Assembly: GCA_008360975.2 (NCBI GenBank) | Contig: CM039182.1 | Location: 14,170,324 to 14,234,323, forward strand | Direction of reading: 5' to 3' | DNA length: 64,000 nucleotides | DNA from: Lichenostomus cassidix | Lineage: Eukaryota > Chordata > Aves > Passeriformes > Meliphagidae | Program-made: the position numbers and the translations under genes | The notes under the pieces: model-generated | The model's input: only the letters and a program-made list of their open reading frames with translations | Told to the model about the DNA's origin: nothing | Database searches by the model: none | Shown: piece after piece, positions 28,901 to 40,900 of the stretch | Position numbering within the stretch: the first letter of the stretch is position 1 | Layout of the letters: each line of letters starts with the position of its first letter

Positions 28901-31900
28901 GATCTCTGAATATTTAAATATGCTTAAAGACAGTTTCTTGAAGTTATAACATGAGCAAAGGTGGCTCACTGCCAGAAATCGATTATTTGGAGGATTGAAT
29001 TCTGTGATGTGATGTTAATAGAAGCAGATTTTCTTTTATATTTCTTATGTCTTACTCTTATCTTACAGGGTCAAGAAAAGTATGGATTATTAAATGTGAC
29101 AAAAATTACAGAAAATGGGAAGAAAGTTCGGTAAGTCTTGGACTTGTGCAAGTGCATGTGCTTAGGGTTTATGAAAGGTTTTTTATATTAGGACAGCATA
29201 CTGGGGTTTGCAACTTCTTACTCATTGTCTGAAATTGCCATAGAGGTTTTCCTGTGTGACACAGCATTAACCTTATCCCATGTGTTTCTCTCAGTGAGCT
29301 AAAGATTACTGCAGAGTGACTGAGGCTCGTGTATCAGGATTTCACACAGGGCAGCGATTTCATGAAGGTGTATTGATGAGAGACAGCTTTATAAAATGGG
29401 ATTGATTGATTGATTTAAGAGCAAATCTGTATAGGTTATGGCCTGTCCCATTTTTGGATAAAATCAGTGTAAGAGGAGCTTTCAGATTGCACTTGCTGTC
29501 CTTCAAGTTCCAAGGGTTGTACATGCCATGTGCTCCCTGATTCTTCCTGCACTGTGCTTGTGAAGGGCTTGGAGCAGTGTATTGCCCAACATCAGTCTCC
29601 TGTAGGTGACAAGTGACCTCATTTCTAAATTCTTTCTCTGCCTTCCAGGCAGCAATTTGCACTATAAATCATAATGTGTAATCAAGTGTAGCTGGGTAAC
29701 TACATTTCTGATGTTTTGAAAATACTGCAGATTTTCATCCTCAGATTTAATTAGATGGCACATCTAGATATGCCATCTAATCTAGATGGCACATCCTCAG
29801 ATGGCACATAATTTAGATGGCACATCCTCAGATTTAATTTAGGTTTGCTCCTTGCCTTTTTTGCTTTTTTGTTTTTTTTTAATTTAATCCTTTAGATCTA
29901 ATAGTTCAATGTTTCCCAGACTTGTGATACATGAAGCATGCTTGTCCTGAGGATTAGATAGGCAGCACTCAGCTGTTATTGTAGAGCCACCCTGACCTAG
30001 TCCAGTGCAGTTGGGCAGCACATCTGACCTCCAGTTTGCTTCCTCAGAGCTGCTTCTAAGAATTTGGTAGCACTGGCTGGACAGTGGCTTGTGTAAGCTG
30101 CTGCTGGCACAATGTATTGTCATCATTTACGTTGCATCTGTTGGAATCATTGATCTGGATTGTTGCACTGCTGAACAGAAGGATGCAGTGTGGCCATCCT
30201 GTCACTTTGAGAGCTGTTAAGTAATAATTCATGTTGGGTAAAGGGAATAGACATTCAGGGCTTGTCAAGATTTTATTTTTTTTACTACCTTAGGAGAACG
30301 ACTCTGCATAAAATCAAATAGTCAGACAACTGAAACAACTCATTCTTTTTCTTAATTTTTTAGATGTGTAGCAAATATTTTATTGCCAATGTAAATGAGC
30401 CTATTACATAAACATGGAACACTTGCATCTCAGATCAATGAATTTCAGAATTATGCAGTACTTTGGCATGATCTGTTAAGTACACAGTAGGCTGAGTGTT
30501 CCAGATTAGCCCCTTTGAAATTATAATTGCATGGTATTTCTCTTGGTGAACTGCTTCTACTACTAATTAGCTTTGTTTGATTTAGACTTTGATGGTCAGG
30601 CTGGGATTGTTAACATATGTTCCCTTCTACAAATATGATAGCAATTAAGACTTACTGATGCCACTAATGACTGTATATGTGCTTAAGAACATTAACATGC
30701 AGGTCACCTGAGCACCAATGATGGACGGTTTAAATATCTGCTTTCAGAGTCCATTTATTTTATGTTTGTTTACAATTATTTACAGAAAGAATTGGATGTC
30801 ATCATGGGCTGTGTTACAAGGGTCATCAGTGCTGTTCACTAAAACCCAAGGAAGTGGAACTGGCTGGGTAAGCCTAGGAGCAACCCCCACCCTCACTGAA
30901 GTGTTAGTCATGTAAAGCACAATAAATTAAAGCCCTCTGATTTGCAGGGCCTAAATACCTATATATGTATATATGTATATATATATATGTACGCTTAATT
31001 TAGAAAAAAATAACTCCATGTAAGTGGGCAAGATAATAGTTTAATGTAACAATTATGATGTAGCATAAGAAGAAAACCAGTTGTATGTATGTGTCTTTGA
31101 TAAGCAAGAAACTGATAATATTCAGGTGCCTCATAGGCTTGAAGATTTTTCTTCAGGCCAAATACTTTTGTGTTCTTTACTAATGTGTTTGTCTAAACAG
31201 TTTGTTTTACCACTCTTAGATATTTTTTAATAAACTCCAGGTAATTTTGAATGTGATCCACATAATAAAGAAAATAGTCTGACACATGGCTTCTTGAGTT
31301 GGGCTATTTGAGCAATGCAGTGTTGTTGTCTTATGATTTAGTCTTTGTCTTGCTGGATTCCATGTTTTGTTTTAAATCTTCATAATGCATGACAAATTCT
31401 TGTACTTATTTTGTCTGATGAAGACCAAAAGAGAAACATCACAATGAAGATCATGATTATTCAATTTTTTAAATCACCTCTGGTGTAATAGCACTATAAT
31501 TAAATTTGCTATATTTATCCAGCTGCATTCCTACATTAATAGGCATAGAAATAGCTCTTTATCTGCAGCTTACTTAGCCTCTTTTGGAGGTCTGACATTA
31601 AACTGTGTGGATCTCCTATAATAACTAAAGACAGGCCAGAGTCAGTGTTCGTTTTTTCCATGTATTATCATGTGAATTCCAGGAAAATTGCCTTTTACAG
31701 ATCTGTGCTATCTTGCTGTGCTCTACTGATCTTTCTACTTGTCTCACTTTCTCCTGCAGCGCTTCATTATGGGTAGTGAATTGAAATTGACAATCTTTTC
31801 TATAGCATTGAGTTTTTTTCAGACCTGTAAATATATTTTTCCCTCCTTCTGTAAAAGGGGTGGCTGGAAAAAAATAGGTGAGGATGGATAAATAAAATTT

Positions 31901-34900
31901 GGAGTAGAAGAGAATGAAAAGAGTAAAGTTGGGTGAGATGGTCAAGCAGAGAGAAAAGAAAAGAAGGAAAGACAATAAAGACAAGAGGCGTGAGAGAAGG
32001 TAAACTACACTGTATGGTAGGAAGTGGATTGTGGTGACTTCTATGGTTGACTTTCATAGCCAAGGATCCAAATAGTATTTTAGTTTTACAGATATTAATA
32101 TGCATGTTTAGAAAGTAAAACTTTTGCCTGGGTAACTAGTCAGGTTCCAAAATCTCAGTTAAAGCTACCAATACTCTTAATTCAAGTGCAGCTGTAAAAC
32201 AACTGTCTTTTTCAGCTGTACATTGATATAATTAAAACACACAATGCCAAACTGTTCATGAATCTATGATGTTACAAATGATGTGTGCCCAAATTATCCA
32301 TAAAAGATAAGCAACAAGCAGAGTTGTATGATTTATGGGCACTGCGTAAGTTGTGTTATACCATCCAGACAGAGTCATTTAAAAACAAATAAAAATTGAG
32401 TAAATAAATTTAAAAATAAAATGCATAAATTCTTTTGATAATTTAAGTGGAGCATAAGTCTCGTAGTCACAGTATTTCTGTGAAACACTATCAGCTGTGT
32501 GTACTGTCAAGTACTAGAGTAAGGTCAGCAAAATAAATACCAACAGCACAAACAGAATAAAATGAAACTGGAAATATTAAGTGAATCTCTTTCAAGGACT
32601 TAGTGTTTTACACCTGCATAATCACAGCTGACTTTGTAGATATGTAATTAAATTTTCAGCACATGCTCTTCTTGGTATCTGTAGGAAGTTTTTTTTTTAG
32701 GTATTCAAAATTCCACCTCACCTCTCAAACTTTGTTCTGTGTCCATGTTTTAATAAGGTGAAGTCAAGTCCAACAATTTGACATATGATAAGAATTACAT
32801 TTCTTCATTTTACGAGAAGAATATTTAGCATTCGTCTAGTGATTGATATAACCATATCTTTTTTTGTGCATTGTTTTGTGACTTCATCACTTTTCTTCCT
32901 TTTTCTCATCAAGTCATTTTGCCAAGGGGGCTCAATTCCTGAGCTCTTGCTCTCGCTGCTTTCTTCTTGGAAAAATGCTCTCAGTCGTCGACCTGCTGTC
33001 ACCTATGTAAACTCTGCCCAAGTTTCAGCTATCACTGTATGTGTTCTTGTTGCATGCCTCTTGTCGCTGTAAGGCTATTGCCACTAATCCTGAAAGTAAA
33101 CTTGAATTTTTCCAAGATTAGTTTTGACACCTCGTATAACACCTCCTGTATCTTGTTTGCTGTTTTTGAAAGTCATCCAAGGTGCGAATTAACACAAGTT
33201 TATTGCAGTAATCCTGTAATTGTTCCACTGGAAGTAGAAAGTGTATCTGGTTCATTTGTGCCAGAATTATAATCCCAAATTCACCTACTATTTGAACCAC
33301 TAGTGCCTTGACTAATAAGCAGCATGATATGCTGGGTTTAACAGATATTTTATGTGTGATTCTTTCTAACACAACTAATTTAGAATATTTTTATGGTGCC
33401 TATGATACCTTCGATACAATGATGTACATGTTGTTTGATAATTCTAGCTGTAATTGGAATACCCACAAATGTAAATGTTATGCATGAAGGGATGAAAGGA
33501 AAAGAGCACAAGGATGTTCTAGCCATATTCCACATACAGAAGGCTGATGTAAATTTGTAGGATTCTTTATATGTAATTTAAGCATCTGTAGTTATGTTTT
33601 GAAAATGCCAAGCACTGCAGAGCTGCCTATCAAAAATTCATACATTAACTTCATGTTAAAAATGATGCAACTGTCTTTTTCTTGTTTGTCAAATTAATTG
33701 CTCTGTATGTGGAAGCCTGGAACAGATAATTTGTGAACAGTTTGGTAACCTGTAAAAGGCTACTTTTTATAAGGAAATCTGGATTTTTTTTTTAATGGTT
33801 TTTTCCCTCAGCTTTTGGTGTGAATGATATGTATTATCTATTGTCAAATTCTAGTGACAGGGCTTCATAAAGCGCAGCAAATGGCAACTGCTTAGAAGGA
33901 TTCATCTGTCAGCTTTCTGTAACAGGCACATGTCCTCAGTGACAAGTACAGTGGTGGCAAACCAAGCCTGTAAACTTCCCAAACATCAAGGAAATAAATG
34001 CTCTTCAAGATTCATCAGAGCAAACTCTTGTTTGTGTTATACCACTGTGTTTTTGGCCAAGGATGTTATGTGTGTATTACTACAGTTGACCAGAATTGCA
34101 CTGCTGGTTATATAGGAGCTCAGATGCTCATTGTGAAAGCTTTTTGGAAATGCAAATGGTCCTATCAGTGTGGTTTAAAAAAAAAAATCCATCATTTTGC
34201 TGTGACAATAAAAAATCTATTTTTTTTTCTTTTTAAAGCTGTAAGTTTTGAAGCTCCCCTACCAGCCAAAAATGTGTATCTGTCTCCACAGCTTTCTTTC
34301 CATGGTCCATCCATGGATGAGGAGGACTTGGAATTAAAACATCCTACCCAACTCTAATTAGAAACAGAATTACAAGAATGCTAGGTGTCATTTGTATATC
34401 CGAAGTCTTCCCATAAATAATTTCCAGTTCTGCTTCCATAGAATGCTAGAATGTGTCAGAGTACTGACTGTGTGATTTGTCCCTGTGCAAGCTTCCAGGA
34501 CTTGGAGAAAATCCTGAAAAGATTGAAAAGGCCTTCTATTTCTTGATGTCAGTACACATCTTCAAGGCTGTCCTTAAGCTGCACAGCATCTACTCTGTCT
34601 AAACCAAAGAAAACACCCTATTCTTTCCAAAAAGTTACCTCTGCCATACAACCAGCGTAAGCACAACCCCATGACTATGGTTTTCTTTCTAAAAAAAGGT
34701 GTCAGAAGTGACAGTAGGACAGCTTCATCTCCAGCACAGCTGGCAGCACCATGTATAGACCTCTCCCTCTTTCTGTCTCACACTGCTGCCCTTTCCAAAC
34801 TTTCCAGACAGCTCAGAAGAGAAATCCAGTAAGACTAAGCTGTCTGCTCAGTAAGAACTGAATTTCTCCTGACTGGTGTTGACTAGGTAACACACTATTT

Positions 34901-37900
34901 TGAGAAAGCAGACTTAATGTCTGTGTGGCAGCAGATGCAAAAGGAAAGGGTTTCTTTTTACTTCTGTCAGCAGACCCTGCTGGCTTCAGGAGGGTTCGAT
35001 TGCCTTCAGCTAACCTTTGTGTGCAGCACTTGCTCCTCAAAGCTTTAAGGAGGGAAATGGCTGCTGGCATCTCTCATTTTCATAGACCCAGGGGCAGAAA
35101 AGAACCTTGACAGGAAAGCTCAAAGGAGAGCCTGCATGATAAACTTAAAATGTCCTTGAATAAAATAGTGATGAGTGTGTAATGTGTTGGTGTATAAGAA
35201 TAGCTTTGCAGGGAAGCTGAATTATTTGCCTGGGTTTCCCCATCCTTGGATCTCACGTAACAGTTTGGCCATCATTTGAGTGAAGTGGTAAAGGACTTCT
35301 TTTTTTCCCCCTCTTTTAGCTTTACTTTTTGCTTTCTTCTATGCTTCTCTGAAATGCTGGAGGGAGTCAGGCTGAAATGATGGGTAGAGTGTAAAGGTGT
35401 AGAAGGTAGTGCTGTGATCTGTCAGGTGTGGAGTTCAGCAAGCTAATGTATTGGGGGGCTTTGCTTTTGGTCAAAGCAGCACTGAGAGTTAACATTTTTA
35501 TCTTGTTTTGTGATGTCACCTGTGGCAAGTCCATTCCTGTGCTTCTTAGCATCATCTGGGCCATGGTTTTAACTAGTCACCCCCTGCCCCCAGTGCTGTA
35601 GAGGACTTTGGCACTGGTTTACTGTTCTCTCCAGTGCCAAACTCTATAAATTGATTTAATTTTTTTCCAACATGCGGCAAGATTGATCTAGACTGCCAGG
35701 AAGTGCGTGTCTGGGACATCTTGGATGTGTGTGCAGCAGTTACATGACTTTCTCATAAACAGGCAGCTGCTGCAAGAGCCAAAATGGCCCAGAGATTGGT
35801 CCTGTGGACTCTGCTGCTGAGCTGGGCCAGTCTCAAAAGCTCTACTATAATTAATAAGAAATGTTCTTGGATGAGGTATCTGAGAATTAAGTTAGAAAGG
35901 GGAAGGTGGTGGGGATTTTTTTTCCTGAGTGCTAATTGGCATAGGGTAAATTAGAAATACAGCCCTGTTCTGATATTTCACTGGTAAAATAAGGAAGTTA
36001 AGATGCTACTTTCCATTCAACACTTCATTGCCCTCAGGACTCTACGTGTGGAGATTTTCCAGTGGTAAACAACCTTTCTGAAACACAATTAGCATTAATT
36101 AACATCCATGCTGAGAGTTTAATCAGAAGCAGCAGATTAGTCCTGTTTTCTGAACCATTTTTTCTCCCCTTGGATATGGCTCTTGTACAGGCTGGAAACT
36201 TGTGTTTGCAGCAAGGAGCTTGTCCTGGGGCTCAGGTCCCCCAGAGCTGTCACAGGAAGAGCATTCACACATCAAAGACTTTGTGAAAAAATAAAGACTT
36301 TGTGCCTTTCTGAGGGAGCAGATGCTACAAGCTTTCCTTGGAACTCCAGCATGAAATTTCTGTGCTGTAACTGAGTGACTTACAGCTTTCCCCGTTCCAT
36401 ATTTTACTCATGTCACTCACAGTTAGAGCTTTTTGTTTCTATGGGCCACTGAAATTGTTTCCTTGAGGAATTACATTTCAAGGCTACATGGTATGTTGAA
36501 ATCATAGTAAAAGTACTTTATTTTGAAACATTCTGATACCTAGTATAAATGTGAAAGTAGGAGGTAAAAATAGCTCCCTGATGTTTTCCTCCAAATTGGT
36601 TGAAGGGTTACTTGTGGATTAAATATTAGCAGGTTTTTTTTATTCATAGTGTTGTTTAGTTGCTGGGGTTTTTTTAGGAGATAGACAGTGAGTTCTGTTT
36701 ACTTGGTAGGACATGCTCCAATATTGCCATGGAAGCACTACAGAAAAATATGAAAGTGTTGGGGGGTAAATGTTTTTAAAAAATAATAAATAGATAAATG
36801 TACAAACTGAGAATGCTCTTTCAGTGTGGAGAGATGTGACTCCTGTCTAGTAAATCTACTGTTTCTTGTTTGATTTTTGGTTTTATATACAACCACTGAT
36901 TAAGTGGCAGAATGTTTGGGGTTTTTTTTGTTCAGTTACTTATTAGCTGGTTTTGTTCAAAGCTTGGGACTATCTTGACTAAAAAATCAAGCTACAGTCA
37001 AATGCTGTATGAACTTCTACCGTTTGTGATTGGGAAAAAAAGCTCTGCTGGGATCTGACTGGCATTTAAATTTATGGAATTTTGAGGGCTTTAAGCTGAG
37101 CAACTTGTAATAGACATACTTAAAGGTAGTTTTGTGGAAGGTTTTTTGTTTTCCTGATGTCATGCCTGCTGATTTGTGGCAAAGTACTGTATTTGGCTTA
37201 AGTTGTACAGATTGTAAATACTACATGTTATATTTAAAAGATTGCAAGACTGTAAGGAATTTCTTTGGGTTTAATTTTATCATCATTGTTCCTATTTTAT
37301 TCCAGAAGTTTGGTGTCAATCAGTCTAAGCCAGAATTTACAGTGGATCTCAAAGGGGCATTGATTGACTGGGCCTCGAAGGACAAATCCAGCAAAAAGAA
37401 TGTTATTGAGGTATATTAGTTTATTTAAATGCAGAATGTATGCACTTCGATTATTGATGTAAGAAATTTTCTCTAAACTTAAAAGCTTATAAAACTGAGT
37501 TTTATCTGCTTCTACCTGCTTAAATGTAGATGTTATCTTAGTATCTGCAAGCATTGTTCCATTTTTATTATGTCTGTATGGGATATGTTTTTCAATTTTT
37601 AGCAGACTGTTAATGGCTATTTTCACTGGTAGATGTTCTTGAGTGTCTGTGCATTAGTTAACAGTTTTGCCAGCAAGAAGTTTAATTTGATTGGTAATTT
37701 TACTTTTGTACTATATTGTGTTTATCAATTCTAATGATATCTGGTTTTATTTCTTTAAAGCTAAAAACCCGCCAAGGAACTGAGCTCTTAATTCAATCAG
37801 ATAATGACAGCTTTATTAATGAATGGTATAAAGTTCTTAACTACACCATCAATAATCCGGTATGTATTTAAATAATGAAGGTTCTATTTTCACAGTAATA

Positions 37901-40900
37901 TTACTTAGTAAACAAATTGATATAAGAGCTTCTAATGCTTCATGTGCATCTTCATTTACTGATTTTCTTGACAGCAGGCAGGAGTTTGAGGATATGGCAG
38001 TTCCAGGTGCTGGGGAGTGACATATAATTAACAGTGGCAAAGGAAGAAAGATGGTCCACTGGATTAAGATTCAGGAGGGTGTGGGTTGACCTCCATCTCA
38101 GAAATGTACTTACTTCTGTGGCCAAATACTTCTTCTGTCTCAGTGACCCTAAAGGTTCTGACAGAGAGGGAATGAAAGTGGGAGGATAGCCAAGGGACGA
38201 CTTCATGACTTAAATTTGCTAGCATTTGATACTGCTCTTCACTTACTATGGCTGCACTGAAATGGAAATTAAAAGCCCTGGCAAAATACTTATCTCTTCT
38301 TATCTGACAGCATAATGCCAAGTATTTAATTATCAGAAAAGTGCTCAAGCATTTGCTCTTGATATTGCCAAACAAGATTAACTATTTTTTTTATTCAGAA
38401 GTTGGAGGAGATCTTGGAGAAAATAATGTTCTCACATCAAGTTTACCTCGAGTATTCTTACTTTTTAATAGTTCCAGGCTTGGCTGTTGTCCATAAGCTC
38501 CTTTTTTGTTGCTTTCAATGTCAGTCGGTGGCTTTCATTTCTCTTAGCTCTGACAGTGTTTTTCACATATGGGTGTTTTCCACCAAAACACAGCAGGCTA
38601 ACACATGGATGGCTCCATTTTGTTCTGACTCCTCACAGTTTAGGTTCCTAATCTTCTGCTCTCTCCTGGTATGGAAATGTCATAGCCCTTAATAATCAGG
38701 CAAGGCTGTGTCACCCAGTGACTCAGTGACAACCTTGTCCTGTCTGCCGAGCTTAAAAGTGAGTGAAGATGGAAAGGCTGAGATATGCTGAGATGTGGGC
38801 GACGTATTGCATGTTAGGTTGAAGAATGGTTGAATAAGGAGAGTTTAGCAGCACTCTGGAGAAAAGGGTGATGTGTTATTACTGCTGGGAGCTGGTAGCC
38901 AAGACACCCAAGATTACAAGGCAAAAGTCAAGAAAGTGCATTAGACTACCTGATGATTTGAAGCACTGAAGCTTTGGGTACAAAAATCCATCAGATCTCA
39001 AGCCAACTTTTAATTTTGGAAAGTTTATGGTAAGAGTAGCTGCAAATCTCTTTCCCATGGCCAAGGCTATACTTCTAGCATGACAAGATCTTCCTCAAAA
39101 GAAGAGGCAGATCAGATTCTCTTCTCTTTGCTTGCTCAGGCTGCTGGTGTGGCAATATCCTGTACAAGAGGAAGAGCTAACTGCAAAGGATGTGGCTGCT
39201 CTTTTTTAAATACAGAAATTTCCAAGTTATTACATTAGACTTGTTGCATAGTACAAACGATCCCAGGTGGTTTTTTTTTTCCCAAAGCAGTTAATGATTT
39301 TAAAATGTGCCAATCCTAACAAGGTTGAGGTTTCTTGAAGACTGGCAGAGGATCCTTAATGGGGACATTAATTGGGCAGTTGAATGTATTGATCTTTGGT
39401 GTGTAAAAAGGCTATCCAAAGCTTTTGAAAAGGGAACAGGAGGGAAGGTGTTTAAAGCTAACACTACCCAACAGGTTAAAGTGCAGCTTAGTCCATGAAG
39501 TCATGTTCAGTCAGTGCTCTGGAGTGCACAACCCTGCCTCATTTTTACAGTGCCTTTCCTTGTAACAGAAGGCACTCTGCAGTCAGATTTTGGCAACTGC
39601 ATAGCAGTCCAGTTCACTTCAGTTGAAGTGAAGTAAGAAATACACAGTTTGGGAAGGGAATATGTTGTACTGAAATGGAGGAGGTTTCTTTTCCCATTTG
39701 GTGATATGTCTGCAGTTATGCATGTAGCATGGGTATGAGGCTGCAGGTGAGATCTGCAGACTCTGGTATCTGCCTCCACACTTCAACATGATCTATGTTT
39801 TCACTTGACAATGTTTAATGAGAATATGCTGGGATAGCAGGAACACAGGGCAAGAGTTTTAGGCACTGGTACACTTACTTTTTCAGAGTGAATTCAGTGT
39901 ATGTTTTGATACAGTAGTGAGTAGTAATGAGATTTTCCAATTGATAGTTCTATTTTCTCCTAAGAAAATTTTAATTATGGAGATAACAAATGTAAACGCT
40001 CTAGAAATGTTTTTTCAACTCTGTCAGTCAGGCATTTCTGTGGCAGACCATTAAATAGCTGATGTTTGTCTACTAGATTTGGAAAATAAGCCCAACCAAA
40101 AATAATTTCTTTACTTAGTTTATTTGTTGATGTAATGAATTTTTATCATGAAAGGCTGGTTGTCCTTTGTTCAGTGTCCAGCAGCGTTTTCTTTATTGAA
40201 TCTTATGAGAAAATAGTGTTTCTCAAAGTTACTCACTCTGTCAGTGAGAATGGTGTTGTGTCTGAAGATGTTTAGAGTTCAGGAAATAACAAAATGAATG
40301 TCATTATAGGGGGAAGAATTGTGTATTGTAGAACGATCTGGAGGAAATGTGTGTGTTAATGCTATATTCTGTGAATTAGCTAACTGATCACTGTAAATGA
40401 CCTTAAATCCAACAGGTGATAGAGTCTGATGAAACATTGATGAGGTCTGATGATGAGGTACCAGATTCCCCTGGAGTTGAAAAACAGGACAAAGAGAAAG
40501 AGAAAGAGAATAAAGACTCTAAAAAACTTCGTTGTGAGTTGAAAATTTTCCATTAATTTATTCCAGTAATGCCAGTTTTCATTTTCTGCATCTTCAGTGT
40601 TTGTGTAAATAGGGAAGAATTCAAAAGGACAGCTAAAAAAGAAACTATTGAAGTTTGGAAACAGGCTTAATATAGTTCATTCTACACCTTGATGCCACTT
40701 GGTAAATTTTCTTCCATGTTTTATTAATCATACTTTAAAAAAGGAAGAAGAAGGAAAAAAGTGTGAAATTTCTTTTTAGCTCCTGCTGTGTGACCCATTA
40801 AAAACAGGGAAAAATAGCAGTGGTGAAATGAATTATTTTCAAGGTGTTGTCAAATGCACAGAAATAGTATCTGACTTTTATAAATAGTTTTGGATAAGAA

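Larger units (their letters stand above)
30868..37308 (+). other. ARHGAP12: ARHGAP12 intron (6441 bp; 6438 bp if the upstream tandem acceptor is used)
   Basis: Donor GTAAGC, acceptor ATTCCAGAAG (tandem). A TATATG/TA microsatellite lies at about 30960-30991. No gene is recognised; open frames up to about 119 codons on either strand look like chance. Confidence 0.85.

Noticed and set aside
33998..34357. 119-codon open frame in the large intron
   Set aside because: No recognisable domain, no splice connection, no conserved pattern.
37132..37308. Open frame with ATG running into PH exon 8, as an alternative first exon
   Set aside because: Extension is about 58 codons of intron-like, AT-rich sequence with no resemblance to the protein; the acceptor is intact.
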